From contig CAWCZO010000009.1 in the NCBI GenBank assembly GCA_963800065.1, positions 186,001-250,000 of the forward strand: DNA of 64,000 bases. Reading direction: 5' to 3'. Numbering within the stretch: position 1 is the stretch's first letter; the number at the start of each line of letters is the position of its first letter. Made by a program: the position numbers and the translations under genes. The DNA is from CAWJFJ01 sp963800065 (GTDB lineage Bacteria; Actinomycetota; Acidimicrobiia; Acidimicrobiales; UBA8190). This document shows, in pieces, positions 1 to 8,303 of this stretch. Below the pieces are notes generated by a model. The model was not told the origin of the DNA. It made no database searches and was given only the letters and a program-made list of their open reading frames with translations.

Positions 1-1116
1 CTTCGGTTGCGGCTGGGACGGTGTCTGTCGTTCTGTTACCGAATTCGTGGAAGCGGGCCTGTGCGTGGCGCGCCGTACCAGCCCGTAGACCCGCCGGAGT
101 ACCGCGGTGTAGCGAAGAACCTTGGTCTGTCGAAGGGCTTCAAGTTCGCGCCTTGCATTGTCAGCAGCCTGGTTGGCCCCGGCGATCGTGGACTCGAGAC
201 TGGCCCGGCCGATCACGAGCAAGCTTTCCAGCCGGTCGCGATCGGCGTTGACACCTTCGACATAGGCCGAGGCCCCGATGAGTTCGGTGGCGAGACGTTC
301 CTTCTCCATGGTGATGCTTTCGAGCTGGGACCTGACTAGGTCGAGGCGGTCCCGGGTGACCTCCAATTCGTGCGCCAGGAGATCGCACGAGGCGCGGGCG
401 CCGTGAGCCGTCCTGTCCGCCTGCCACCAGGCACGTTCGTAAGACGTGGCCACGTCGACGACAGACCACGACTGGCGCTCGAGGAGAACGGCATGAGGAG
501 CCACGTAGGACGCGTCATGGTGAAGGTTCCGGAAGAATCCCTGGGCGGCGAAGAGCGCAATCCAGTAGTCACTCGGCTGGACATTGACGTGAGTGGGTTC
601 CTCGAAATCATCGGGAGAGGACGAGAACAGGATCGTGTTGGTATGACGACACAAATTGGCGACCGCAGCCTCGGCTTCATGGCCGGGCATGTGCTCCAGA
701 ACCTCGGTACACACGATCAGGTCGTAGTTGCGGTCCAACTCCTCGGTGAGGAGACCCACCCGGCAATAGGGTCGCAATGCGTCCGGTACCTGTTCGATCG
801 CCCACGCCGAAACATCGACGCCATGGGCGTCCACGCCGCGTTCTCTGAGTTCTTCGACGAGGAAGCCTATGGCACATCCGGCATCAAGAACCGTCTGGGG
901 CCGGATCTGCTCGATGATTCTCTCCGCTATGGCGCCGAAAAAGTCCGACCAGTGCGGTTCGCCCCGACGGTAAGGCGGAGAGAGCAGCCTACCGGCCTCG
1001 TCCCGAGGCCCGTAGGCCTCATAGTAGGACTCGTCGTATAAGTCGGTCGTCCGTTTCTCGGGTTTGGCTCCCTCACCCGGGTCGTCGGAAAGTGACAACC
1101 CTCCTTCGGGTGTCAT
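1..1116 (-). CDS. Class I SAM methyltransferase with coiled-coil tail (3' end cut by window edge)
   Basis: Reverse-strand frame open from ATG 1116 to the left edge, so at least 372 codons are present and the C-terminus is missing. The SAM-binding motif LDAGCAIGF lies at residues 77-85 and EVLEH (motif III region) near 138-142, which is a class I small-molecule or sugar methyltransferase core. After about residue 235 the chain becomes heptad-like (for example LLAHELEVTRDRLDLV) and continues as a long coiled coil. The start ATG shares bases with the stop of the upstream gene (ATGA overlap), so the two are translationally coupled. Downstream of a glycosyltransferase and a coiled-coil protein, it probably modifies a growing surface glycan. 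The substrate cannot be read from the sequence. Confidence 0.82.
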   Translation of the reverse strand, partial: MTPEGGLSLSDDPGEGAKPEKRTTDLYDESYYEAYGPRDEAGRLLSPPYRRGEPHWSDFFGAIAERIIEQIRPQTVLDAGCAIGFLVEELRERGVDAHGVDVSAWAIEQVPDALRPYCRVGLLTEELDRNYDLIVCTEVLEHMPGHEAEAAVANLCRHTNTILFSSSPDDFEEPTHVNVQPSDYWIALFAAQGFFRNLHHDASYVAPHAVLLERQSWSVVDVATSYERAWWQADRTAHGARASCDLLAHELEVTRDRLDLVRSQLESITMEKERLATELIGASAYVEGVNADRDRLESLLVIGRASLESTIAGANQAADNARRELEALRQTKVLRYTAVLRRVYGLVRRATHRPASTNSVTERQTPSQPQPK

Positions 1117-1574
1117 CGTTGCTCATGAGGGTGATCGACCGTCGGGCGTGTGCGCTCGCCGGCGTCTGTCCGGCGCGGTAGCGCAGTCCCCGATCGGGAT
1201 CTCCTGGCCACTGCCACCGCCATTCGTCCCAGTTGCCGCAGCGGTCGGTATAGCCATGGGAAACGGTGAATGGCATCCACCAGACGGTCGACAGTCCGAT
1301 GCGGTATGCGCGTCCGGTATGCCGCAAACTCCGTCGACAGCTCGACATGGCGTCCGGCGAAGGAGTGCAACGACTCGAGTTCGCCCTCGAGCTGAACGAT
1401 GAACTCCTTGCGGATGACGAGCTCCTGGAGGAGATACCGCACCTCGTCGTCGAGCTGGGCGTTGATCTCGGTCTGCTCACGTAGACGTCGTTCGAGCTCC
1501 AGGACGTCGGGGCCCTGACCCGAAAGCGAGGATGCCCCAGCGACATCGCCGCCTTGGATATGCGAGATCGACAT
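1113..1574 (-). CDS. Small coiled-coil protein of the glycan gene group
   Basis: 153 residues from ATG 1574, which has AGGAG seven bases upstream. A longer in-frame start at 1610 would overlap the glycosyltransferase stop. Residues about 20-75 form a charged coiled coil (ELERRLREQTEINAQLDDEV and onward). The C-terminal third is basic, with two Trp/Tyr-rich turns (RFPWLYRPLRQLGR) that could sit on a membrane. No enzyme motif is visible. It lies between a bifunctional glycosyltransferase and a methyltransferase that also carries a coiled coil, so a scaffold or chain-length role is plausible. This is inference from context. Confidence 0.65.
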   Translation of the reverse strand: MSISHIQGGDVAGASSLSGQGPDVLELERRLREQTEINAQLDDEVRYLLQELVIRKEFIVQLEGELESLHSFAGRHVELSTEFAAYRTRIPHRTVDRLVDAIHRFPWLYRPLRQLGRMAVAVARRSRSGTALPRRTDAGERTRPTVDHPHEQR

Positions 1575-1599
1575 CAAACTCTCCTGTCCTGCGTTCGCT

Positions 1600-3603
1600 T
1601 CATCCTGCATGCGCGCTCTTCCCCGACGTGTCAGACGACACGGCCGGTCGTTGTTCCAGGGCGCATTCGATAATCTCAATCCAGCTGGGTCGCCGTGCCT
1701 GGACCCGATCCCAGGTCTCTTGCAGCTCCAGAATGTGCTCCCGTTGGGAATGCCAGGCTTCTCCGTCGACGAGTAATTTGGAGACGGCGTCGCTGAAGCC
1801 CTTCGGGTCGTCGTGGATGCTGAGGGCGCCAGTATGATGAAGGTCGATTCCCTCTGCGCCGATGCTGGTGGCGACGACCGGCACGCCGAATTGCAACGCT
1901 TCGATTGTTTTGATCTTCACGCCACTCCCGAACCGCAGCGGAACGATCACGCAACGGGCGCTTTCATAGAGCGAGCTCAGGTCGGGGACGTGGCCATCGA
2001 AGCTGACTCCGAATCCAGCGAGACGTCGCACGATGTCCGGCGGTGAATCTCCGGTGACGCGAAGGTGGGCCCACGGGACGCGAGCCTGAACGAGCGGAAG
2101 CACCTCCGTCACAAACCAATTGAGCCCGTCGACATTCGGCGAACCGGTGCCGGCAACCCAGCTGGCGACGAGAACGATATCGTTCCGCTCCTCGAAGCCT
2201 TGTTTCGTGCGCTCGATACCCCCGAGGAAGGGGATCTTCGTGATGACCTTCCCGCTTCCTGCCGCCTGTCGAGCGATCGACGCTTCATCCTCGGAGAGAC
2301 ACACCACGAGATCAGCATGGCCCAGGATGGTGATCTCGTGCGCTCGCATGTCGTCAGCCGCCGCTGCACACCTCGCCCGCTCGAGAGGATCTGCGATGAT
2401 ATCGAGTTGCTTCTGCATCCTTCGGTAGAAGAGTGCTTCTACGTCGTACACCAAGGGGGCCGTTGGTAGCGACGAACGAATGATATCGGAACAGCTCCGA
2501 TAGTTGTTTGGGCGTGAGACCACCACGACGTCGTACCGCACTCCCGGTCGTGCCAGATGATCGTCGAGAGGTTCACGGACGATTTCTATTCCAGCGCGTC
2601 CGAAGGGAGTCCAGTCGCCGTCTGTTGTAAAGGTGGGCAGGAGTGCGACGTGGTACCGCCCGGTGTCGGCTAGTTCGATGGCAAAGTCGTACATCCGTGG
2701 AAATCCCGCCCCGAGAGCCGGGACGGGAATGCGATCGTCGATTATGAGCACCCGGGTCGGATTGCCCATCGCGTCGTGCACGGCGTTGGCCACGGCCGCG
2801 GGAGCATCTTGTTGCGGGGCGTGGCGGTGAGCAAGAACACGTTCCCAGCGAGCAAGCAATCGTGGACGGTTTCTCTCGATGAGGAACCTCTTGTACGCCG
2901 GAGAGCTGCTGCGAGACTCGAGGTGGCGGACCTGTGACGTCGGCTCGTACCACACCTCTTCGCCGCCTTCGGCAATCCGGAGGCACAGGTCCACATCCTC
3001 GCAGTAAGCCGGAAAGTACGATTCGTCGAGCCCGCCGAGTCGCTCCCAGGTGGATCGGCGCACGAGCAGCGATGAGCCCGAGCAGTAGTCAACGCGTCTC
3101 GCCCACTCGAAGGCGTGCGACGTGGGCAGCGCGTCCCGCCCCACACAACTGGTCGAGCCGTCGGACCACAGAATCTGTCCCGCTTCCTGCAGGGTGCCGT
3201 CGGGATGAAGGAGCCTGCTCCCTACGGCTCCGATCCGGGGGCGACGTTCACACGCCACCACCAGGCTCTCGAGCCAGTCTGGTTCCACGACGGTGTCGTC
3301 GTTGAGGAGAAGGAGATAGTCGCTGGTGGCGGCCATCGCTCCCAGGTTGCAGCCTCCGGCGAATCCACGGTTGACTCGCGAAGCGATGACGTGGGCACCT
3401 TCGACGTGCCGCGCCACCTCGGAGACGACCTCCTGACCGGCGCCGTTCAGGACCAGGATCACCTCGTATGGGGTGTCGCGGACGTTCAGCGCCACTGAGT
3501 CGAGGCACTCGAGCAGGTGAGGAGCCCTCCCGGTGGCGGTGATGATGATCGAGACGGTCGGATGCGTGCTCGTCGGGAAACGCACCTTGTTGGTCCTTGT
3601 CAT
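1600..3603 (-). CDS. Two-domain glycosyltransferase (GT2 + GT4-like)
   Basis: 667 residues. The N-terminal half (about 15-270) is a family 2 glycosyltransferase: VSIIITATGR opening strand, NRGFAGGCNLG, and the metal-binding LLNDDTVVEPDW. The C-terminal half (about 285-640) looks like a GT-B enzyme of the GT4 group, with VPLRFGSGVKIKTIEALQFG then GVPVVATSIGAEG, the usual sugar-nucleotide binding segment. Such fusions add successive sugars to cell-surface glycans. ATG 3603 has only a weak ribosome binding site. GTG 3585, preceded by AAGGA, is an alternative. It leads a three-gene reverse-strand group with the coiled-coil protein and methyltransferase. Sugar specificity is unknown. Confidence 0.85.
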   Translation of the reverse strand: MTRTNKVRFPTSTHPTVSIIITATGRAPHLLECLDSVALNVRDTPYEVILVLNGAGQEVVSEVARHVEGAHVIASRVNRGFAGGCNLGAMAATSDYLLLLNDDTVVEPDWLESLVVACERRPRIGAVGSRLLHPDGTLQEAGQILWSDGSTSCVGRDALPTSHAFEWARRVDYCSGSSLLVRRSTWERLGGLDESYFPAYCEDVDLCLRIAEGGEEVWYEPTSQVRHLESRSSSPAYKRFLIERNRPRLLARWERVLAHRHAPQQDAPAAVANAVHDAMGNPTRVLIIDDRIPVPALGAGFPRMYDFAIELADTGRYHVALLPTFTTDGDWTPFGRAGIEIVREPLDDHLARPGVRYDVVVVSRPNNYRSCSDIIRSSLPTAPLVYDVEALFYRRMQKQLDIIADPLERARCAAAADDMRAHEITILGHADLVVCLSEDEASIARQAAGSGKVITKIPFLGGIERTKQGFEERNDIVLVASWVAGTGSPNVDGLNWFVTEVLPLVQARVPWAHLRVTGDSPPDIVRRLAGFGVSFDGHVPDLSSLYESARCVIVPLRFGSGVKIKTIEALQFGVPVVATSIGAEGIDLHHTGALSIHDDPKGFSDAVSKLLVDGEAWHSQREHILELQETWDRVQARRPSWIEIIECALEQRPAVSSDTSGKSAHAG

Positions 3604-3753
3604 CGGGCTAGGGCAACGATCATCGCCCGGTCACCTCCGCGGTTGGACCGCCTCATAGTAGTGCCCGCTGCCTTGGCGGCGACGCTGGTGGGAGGACTCG
3701 ACGCCGTGGGAGCAGGAAGGCGAGTGCCGGGAACGAGTGTCGTCGCCCCGCGC

Positions 3754-4212
3754 CTACCGACAGGGGGGTGAATCAGCCACCTTGTCGAGCGCATCGACGA
3801 GGGCCTCCAGCTGGCGACGACTGAGCCGGTTGACGAAATGCCGGCGCACCTGGTCGACGTGGTCGGGTGCCGCTTCTTCGAGTCGGGCACGCCCGGCGTC
3901 GGTGAGCACGGCGAAGGCGCCCCGGCGGTCGGTGGGGCAGCGCACCCGATCGACGAGCCCGGCGTGGACCAGTCCGTCGAGGCGACGGGTGAGCCCACTG
4001 GGAGACAGAAGGAGGCGATCGGCGAGCTCGCTCATTCGCATGTGACCGCCCTCGGCCTCCGACAGGTGGACGAGCACGCCGTAATCCGACACCGACATCC
4101 CCTGGGAGGCCTGAAGCTCCGCATCGAGTCGACCCATCAAGCGGGAGTGGGCGCCCAGCAGCGAGCGCCAAGCCTGCATCTCGAGCTCGTCGAGCCAGTA
4201 CACGGTCGTCAC
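3754..4212 (-). CDS. MarR-family transcriptional regulator
   Basis: 152 residues, normal length for MarR. The winged helix spans about residues 45-110: MRMSELADRLLLSPSGLTRRLDGLVHAGL is the helix-turn-helix and the wing follows with VRCPTDRRGAFAVLT. The N- and C-terminal helices would form the dimer interface. The GTG start at 4212 is six bases after TAGGCT on the reverse strand, so the mRNA is probably leaderless. It is divergent from the DinB-like gene at 4279 with only 66 bases between starts, so regulation of that gene or itself is likely. The ligand is unknown. Confidence 0.88.
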   Translation of the reverse strand: MTTVYWLDELEMQAWRSLLGAHSRLMGRLDAELQASQGMSVSDYGVLVHLSEAEGGHMRMSELADRLLLSPSGLTRRLDGLVHAGLVDRVRCPTDRRGAFAVLTDAGRARLEEAAPDHVDQVRRHFVNRLSRRQLEALVDALDKVADSPPCR

Positions 4213-4218
4213 CCCACC

Positions 4219-4224
4219 AGCCTA
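4219..4224 (-). promoter_or_regulatory. -10 box TAGGCT of leaderless marR gene
   Basis: TAGGCT on the reverse strand with a 6-base spacer to GTG 4212. It matches the TANNNT leaderless pattern repeated across the window. Confidence 0.55.
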
Positions 4225-4265
4225 CCGGAGAGGGGGAAATTTTTGCGCATGCAATGGGCTGCGCT

Positions 4266-4271
4266 TAGCTT
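4266..4271 (+). promoter_or_regulatory. -10 box TAGCTT of leaderless gene at 4279
   Basis: TAGCTT, 7-base spacer, then GTG 4279. The spacing puts the transcription start on the start codon and argues against the in-frame upstream ATG at 4249. Confidence 0.6.
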
Positions 4272-4278
4272 GTCGTCC

Positions 4279-5112
4279 GTGGATCCGCGCCGCAGCGCCT
4301 TGGAGGACCTCCTCGGCGATCTGGACGCCGAACACCGGGATCTCGATGCTCTGGTGGCCACCCTCGACGAGGCCGACTGGGGTCGGGCGACCCCTGCCGC
4401 CGGCTGGTCCGTCCGGGACCAGGTGAGCCACCTAGCCTACTTCGACGAGGCGGCGGTGTCGGCTATGACGGACGCCAGCGGCTTCACCGCGTTGGTCGAC
4501 GCCGCCGTGGCCGGAGGGGACCCCATGGCGGAGCATCTCCGACGCGGTCGCTCCATGCTCGGCGGCGAGGTACTGAAATGGTGGCGCACCAGTCGGGCCG
4601 CCATGGTGGAAGCGACCCGCACCGTGCCCCCGGGCGCCCGCGTGCCTTGGTTCGGACCACCCATGGCGGTCCGTTCCTTCGTCTCGGCCCGCCTCATGGA
4701 GACGTGGGCCCACGGACAGGATGTCGCCGACGCCCTCGGCAGGCGAAGGATCCCGACCTCGAGACTGCGCCACATCGCCCACCTCGGAGTCCGGACCCGC
4801 GCCTTCTCGTACGTCGTCCGGGGCATGGACGCACCCCCGACCCCGGTCCGGGTGGCCCTGACCGGTCCGGCGGGTGAGCTCTGGGAGTGGGAGGACTCCG
4901 CCGCCTCCACCGACAGCATCGAGGGTCCTGCTCTCGACTTCTGTCTGGTCGTGACCCAGCGCCGGAACTTCGCCGACACGCATCTCGTGGTCCAAGGCGA
5001 GAGTGCCAACGAATGGATGTCGATCGCCCAGGCGTTCGCCGGTCCTCCGGGTCCCGGCCGTCCCGCCGACCCCCCCGGTGAGTCGCCACCGCCGGTGATC
5101 AGACCTCGATAG
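4279..5112 (+). CDS. TIGR03084-like DinB/maleylpyruvate-isomerase-fold protein
   Basis: 277 residues. The N-terminal part is a DinB/MDMPI-type four-helix bundle: TPAAGWSVRDQVSHLAYFDE carries the typical GWSVRD-x-x-H metal-ligand pattern, and a second His lies in METWAHGQDVADALG. The C-terminal part after about residue 180 has the sandwich-like segment TPVRVALTGPAGELWEWED and a final segment with VVTQRRNFADT. This matches an actinobacterial family often annotated as wyosine base formation or metal-binding, possibly mycothiol-linked, whose reaction is not known. The GTG start was chosen from the TAGCTT box. Its 3' end overlaps the convergent lgt homologue by 14 bases. Confidence 0.75.
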   Translation: MDPRRSALEDLLGDLDAEHRDLDALVATLDEADWGRATPAAGWSVRDQVSHLAYFDEAAVSAMTDASGFTALVDAAVAGGDPMAEHLRRGRSMLGGEVLKWWRTSRAAMVEATRTVPPGARVPWFGPPMAVRSFVSARLMETWAHGQDVADALGRRRIPTSRLRHIAHLGVRTRAFSYVVRGMDAPPTPVRVALTGPAGELWEWEDSAASTDSIEGPALDFCLVVTQRRNFADTHLVVQGESANEWMSIAQAFAGPPGPGRPADPPGESPPPVIRPR

Positions 5113-5947
5113 GAGTGTCCTTCGGCAGCGGCGACTCGTCGGCCGCAGGTTCGCCGCCGCCGCCCGACTCCACCTCTCCGCCTGCATCAGGCTTGTGACG
5201 ACGCCACAGAACGGCCATCGCCACCGAACCGACCACGAAGAGGACGAGTCCCGCCCCCTGGACCAGCGGGGCTCCCTGATGGTCGTTTTGGCGGAGGAAG
5301 ACATTCTCTTCGAAGAATCGGGCCAGACCCCACAGCGCGGCGGTGGCGGCGAGCATGAAGCCCACAGGGCGTTTTCGGATGTAGCGCTCGATGAGGATGA
5401 GGATGGCGAAGATGACGAAGCTGTCGAACGCCTGGATGAGGGGGACCGGGACCCGCTTGCCCGCCTGTCCGGCGTAGTACATGCCCCACCACGCCGTCGT
5501 CGGGCGTCCCCCCCCGGCCACCATCAACTGCGGACCGAGAAGCCGCCCCACGCCCCAGGCCGCCATGAGGACGGGGCTGACCAGGTCGAGGGCCCGCAGT
5601 GAAGGCAACTCCGGGCACCGCCGCCGGGCCAGGAAGATCCCGACGGGGACGCCGAACAACAGTCCCCCGAACGACGACAGACCCCCGTGCCACACGTCCA
5701 GGATCTGGCCCGGGTTGTGCTCGTAGTACGAGGAGTAGTTGGCGAGGACGTGGAGGAGGCGGGCGCCGATGATCGAGGCGACGACGATCCAGACGAAGGC
5801 GCCGGTGAGCCACTGCCACGGATAGCCGGCATTGCGGAGCCGGCGCTCGTAGTAGCGGTACGCGAACCAGAAGGTGATGGCCAGGCCGATGCCGTAGGTG
5901 TGGACCTCCAGTGGTCCGATGTGGAATGCGACCGGTATCGGCTTCAC
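5099..5947 (-). CDS. Prolipoprotein diacylglyceryl transferase (Lgt) family protein, divergent active site
   Basis: 282 residues, about six or seven membrane helices. The fold is recognisable: GPLEVHTYGIGLAI at the N-terminus, WHGGLSSFGGLLFG in the middle, LARFFEENVFLRQND near the end. Lgt transfers a diacylglyceryl group from phosphatidylglycerol to the lipobox cysteine. Several residues important in E. coli Lgt look replaced: the His of S-x-HGG is Phe, the GRxGNFxNxE loop reads GRLLGPQLMVAGG, and the HPxQxYE motif reads VPLIQAFD. Arg of the GR loop and the late Arg/Glu remain. GTG 5947 was chosen for its GAGG; GTG 5977 is possible. The C-terminal tail is Gly/Glu-rich. Confidence 0.72.
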   Translation of the reverse strand: MKPIPVAFHIGPLEVHTYGIGLAITFWFAYRYYERRLRNAGYPWQWLTGAFVWIVVASIIGARLLHVLANYSSYYEHNPGQILDVWHGGLSSFGGLLFGVPVGIFLARRRCPELPSLRALDLVSPVLMAAWGVGRLLGPQLMVAGGGRPTTAWWGMYYAGQAGKRVPVPLIQAFDSFVIFAILILIERYIRKRPVGFMLAATAALWGLARFFEENVFLRQNDHQGAPLVQGAGLVLFVVGSVAMAVLWRRHKPDAGGEVESGGGGEPAADESPLPKDTPIEV

Positions 5948-6106
5948 GATGATCCTCGGGTGGTCCCGGGCTGGCACCCGGCATCACCGAGCGTACCGTC
6001 GTCCCCGGTGTCGGTGAAGTCGGCCGGGGCCGCCGGTACGCCGCCGGGCCGGCACCGGGCCATGGGCCACCCTACGCTGCAGGAGCCGCCGGCCGGGGAG
6101 ATGCTC

Positions 6107-6901
6107 ATGGGACTACTCGATTCGAAGGTCGCCGTGGTGACGGGCGCGGCGTCGGGGATCGGGCTGGCCTGTCTCACCCGGCTGGCCTCCGAAGGCGCCA
6201 CCGTCGTCGCCGTGGACATCGCCGACGACGAAGTTCGTGGAGTGGCCGAGCGCGTCGGGGCCGTGGCCGTCACCGCCGACGTGAGTCGTCCGGCCGACTG
6301 GGCGGCGGTGGTCGAGTCGGTCCGGGCTCTCGGTGGTCTTGACTTCGTCCATCTGAATGCGGGGGTGACCACCTTGCAGGGCGACGTCACCGCCCTCACC
6401 GACGACCAGTACCGCCGGATCCTCGCCGTCAACGTCGACGGCGTGGTCTTCGGTGCCCGCGCTCTGGTGCCCGAGCTCATCGACCGTGGCGGCGGAGCAC
6501 TGGTGGCGACGGCGTCGCTGGCCGGCCTGGTGGCCTTTGCCGCCGATCCGATCTACGCCCTCACCAAGCATGCGGTGGTGGGTCTCGTACGTGCCCTCGC
6601 CCTCACCTTGACCGATCATGGGATCACGGTGAACGCCGTCTGCCCGGGACTGGTCGACACCCCTCTGGTCGATGACGTCCGCGCCGCCCTGGCGGCGGCG
6701 CAGTTCCCTCTCATCGCTCCTGATGCGGTCGCCGAGGCGGTCCTCGGCTGCATGCTGGGCGAGGGCACGGGTCAGGCCGTGGTGGTCCAGGCCGGGCGCC
6801 CACCCACCCCGTTTCGTTTCGCACGGCCGCCGGGACCTCGACAGGCCGGCGCCGAAGGCAGGGTACCGCCGGGCCTTCTGGCCGCCCCCACCGACCCCTG
6901 A
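6107..6901 (+). CDS. Short-chain dehydrogenase/reductase
   Basis: 264 residues, classical SDR. The nucleotide-binding motif TGAASGIG is near residues 14-21, the NAG motif is LNAGV, and the catalytic Ser/Tyr/Lys appear as VATASLAG and YALTKHAV. PGLVDTPL is the post-catalytic loop. The preference for NAD over NADP is suggested by the acidic end of beta 2 (VVAVDIAD). ATG 6107 has GGGGAG six bases upstream; a TACGCT box at 6073-6078 could drive it with a short leader. The C-terminal 30 residues are Pro/Arg-rich and unlike the family core. Substrate unknown. Confidence 0.85.
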   Translation: MGLLDSKVAVVTGAASGIGLACLTRLASEGATVVAVDIADDEVRGVAERVGAVAVTADVSRPADWAAVVESVRALGGLDFVHLNAGVTTLQGDVTALTDDQYRRILAVNVDGVVFGARALVPELIDRGGGALVATASLAGLVAFAADPIYALTKHAVVGLVRALALTLTDHGITVNAVCPGLVDTPLVDDVRAALAAAQFPLIAPDAVAEAVLGCMLGEGTGQAVVVQAGRPPTPFRFARPPGPRQAGAEGRVPPGLLAAPTDP

Positions 6902-6938
6902 GGGACCTCTGGTCGTCCTGGGCCGCCCACCGGCACGG

Positions 6939-6965
6939 GACCCCGGACCGGGAGGAGCCGGGGTC
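6939..6965. terminator. Hairpin between convergent SDR and NlpC/P60 genes
   Basis: Perfect 8-base inverted repeat (GACCCCGG ... CCGGGGTC) with an 11-base loop, in the 67 bases between two convergent stop codons. No T-run follows, so it is a GC-type terminator or mRNA-end stabiliser at best. Confidence 0.5.
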
Positions 6966-6968
6966 GTT

Positions 6969-8126
6969 CTAAGGACGTCCGGCGCCGACCAGGCCCTGGG
7001 ACCAGATCCCGGTGACCTGGACGTCCTCGCCCGTCTCCGGGGCCTGGACCATTTGGCCCCCACCGATGTACATGGTGACGTGGCCGATGACGCCGCCCTC
7101 GTCGTAGAAGATCAGATCCCCCGGCTCCATGTCGGCCAGCGGCACGTGCTCGGTGTCGTCGTACTGCGCCGCCGCCGAGTGGGGCAGGCTGACCCCGGCC
7201 TGACCCCAGGCCCACATGGTCAGGCCTGAGCAGTCGAAGCCGACTCCCGGCGTGTCGCCGCCCCACACGTAGGGGACGCCTCTCTGGCTCATGGCCGCCT
7301 GCACGGCAGCGGCGGCACCACCGGCGGAGGGCGGGACCGGAACGTTGGCCGACGAGCCTCCCGACGTCGGGGACGCCTGCGTGGCGGCGGCGGCCGCGGC
7401 GGCCTGTTCGGCGGCCACTTTCTGTTGGAAGGCGATCGCCTGCTGGGCCGCTTCCTCAGCTTGCTGCTGGGCCACGAGGGTGGCGATCCGCCCCTTCACC
7501 TGAGCGAGCGTGGCCTGCTGGGCGGTCAGCTCGGTCTGCGCGCTCTGTTGCGCGGCGGCCGCCTGGGCCAGGGCCGCCTGCGCCTGAGTTTGCGTGATCT
7601 GCAGCTGATTCTCCTGGGCCGTGAGGGTCGCCTCGGCCCGGTTCAGGCGGTCGATGGCGTTCGACACGTTGCCGCTGGCCACGCTCTGGTACTCGGCTGT
7701 CACCGAGGACTGCTGCCCGCCCGACGAGAACAATTGGTCGAGGTCGTTGTCCGATCCACCCGACATGTAGTCCTGGAGAGCCTGGACGCGCAGGTTGGCC
7801 TGGGCCGACGCCACATGGGCCTTGGTCTGGGCGATCTGGCTCCTCGTCTGCGCCACTTGCTGGTCCAGCTGCCCGACGCGGATCTTGGCCTCGTCGTACT
7901 GCTCGTTCAGCGCCCCCAGCTGTTGGTCCTGCGTCTCGATCTGGTTCGCCAGCTGGGTGGCCTCGGCTCGTTCACTCGAGAGAGAGTCCGCCGATGCCGA
8001 TCGGACCGCCGGGAGAACCGCTCCGGCGATCAGGGTGATCGTGGTGCAAGAGAGCAGCACGACACCCAAGGGACCCCGCGTCCCCCGCCGAAGTCGCGCC
8101 GTCGAGGGGGGCCCGAGGCGAGTCAC
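6969..8126 (-). CDS. Secreted NlpC/P60 peptidoglycan hydrolase with coiled-coil N-terminus
   Basis: 385 residues. A signal peptide covers about residues 1-45 (hydrophobic LGVVLLSCTTITLIAGAVL then SASA-D). A long Gln/Ala-rich coiled coil follows (about 50-235), as in RipA-type and PcsB/CwlO-type hydrolases, then an Ala/Pro/Ser linker. The NlpC/P60 domain (about 270-385) has the catalytic Cys in FDCSGLTMWAW, His in IGHVTMYIG and the third polar residue in the QAPETG region. It should cut stem peptides (D-Glu to diamino acid) in the cell wall during division. The GTG at 8126 is preceded by TAGCTT; a TTG at 8147 would add seven residues. Confidence 0.9.
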   Translation of the reverse strand: MTRLGPPSTARLRRGTRGPLGVVLLSCTTITLIAGAVLPAVRSASADSLSSERAEATQLANQIETQDQQLGALNEQYDEAKIRVGQLDQQVAQTRSQIAQTKAHVASAQANLRVQALQDYMSGGSDNDLDQLFSSGGQQSSVTAEYQSVASGNVSNAIDRLNRAEATLTAQENQLQITQTQAQAALAQAAAAQQSAQTELTAQQATLAQVKGRIATLVAQQQAEEAAQQAIAFQQKVAAEQAAAAAAATQASPTSGGSSANVPVPPSAGGAAAAVQAAMSQRGVPYVWGGDTPGVGFDCSGLTMWAWGQAGVSLPHSAAAQYDDTEHVPLADMEPGDLIFYDEGGVIGHVTMYIGGGQMVQAPETGEDVQVTGIWSQGLVGAGRP

Positions 8127-8131
8127 AACGG

Positions 8132-8137
8132 AAGCTA
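8132..8137 (-). promoter_or_regulatory. -10 box TAGCTT of NlpC/P60 gene
   Basis: TAGCTT on the reverse strand, 5 bases before GTG 8126. The spacer is slightly shorter than in the other examples, so support is weaker. Confidence 0.4.
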
Positions 8138-8290
8138 TGTCTAGCAAGGGAAGCTTCCTTTAGCAAGCATTTGCCGAGGTCTAGCCTTCTGACCAGGGAG
8201 TTTACCTGAGGGCCGCCGTTTCGCCCTCTCGGGTGCGCCTCGGAGCGGCAGTAGGCACGGCGGGGCACGGGGACCCTCCTGCCGGGCAGG

Positions 8291-8296
8291 TAGCGT
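8291..8296 (+). promoter_or_regulatory. -10 box TAGCGT of leaderless gene at 8304
   Basis: TAGCGT, 7-base spacer, GTG 8304. Confidence 0.6.
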
Positions 8297-8303
8297 CGGA
8301 TCG

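Noticed and set aside
3838..4278. N-terminal extension of about 147 codons on the DinB-like protein
   Set aside because: It runs antisense through the marR gene and lacks family similarity. The leaderless box fixes GTG 4279.
8138..8290. Possible c-di-AMP (ydaO) riboswitch upstream of the NlpC/P60 gene, as known in other actinobacteria
   Set aside because: Some GC-rich arms occur, but the conserved 3' segment GGGGUGAA is missing and the gene appears leaderless from TAGCTT at 8132.
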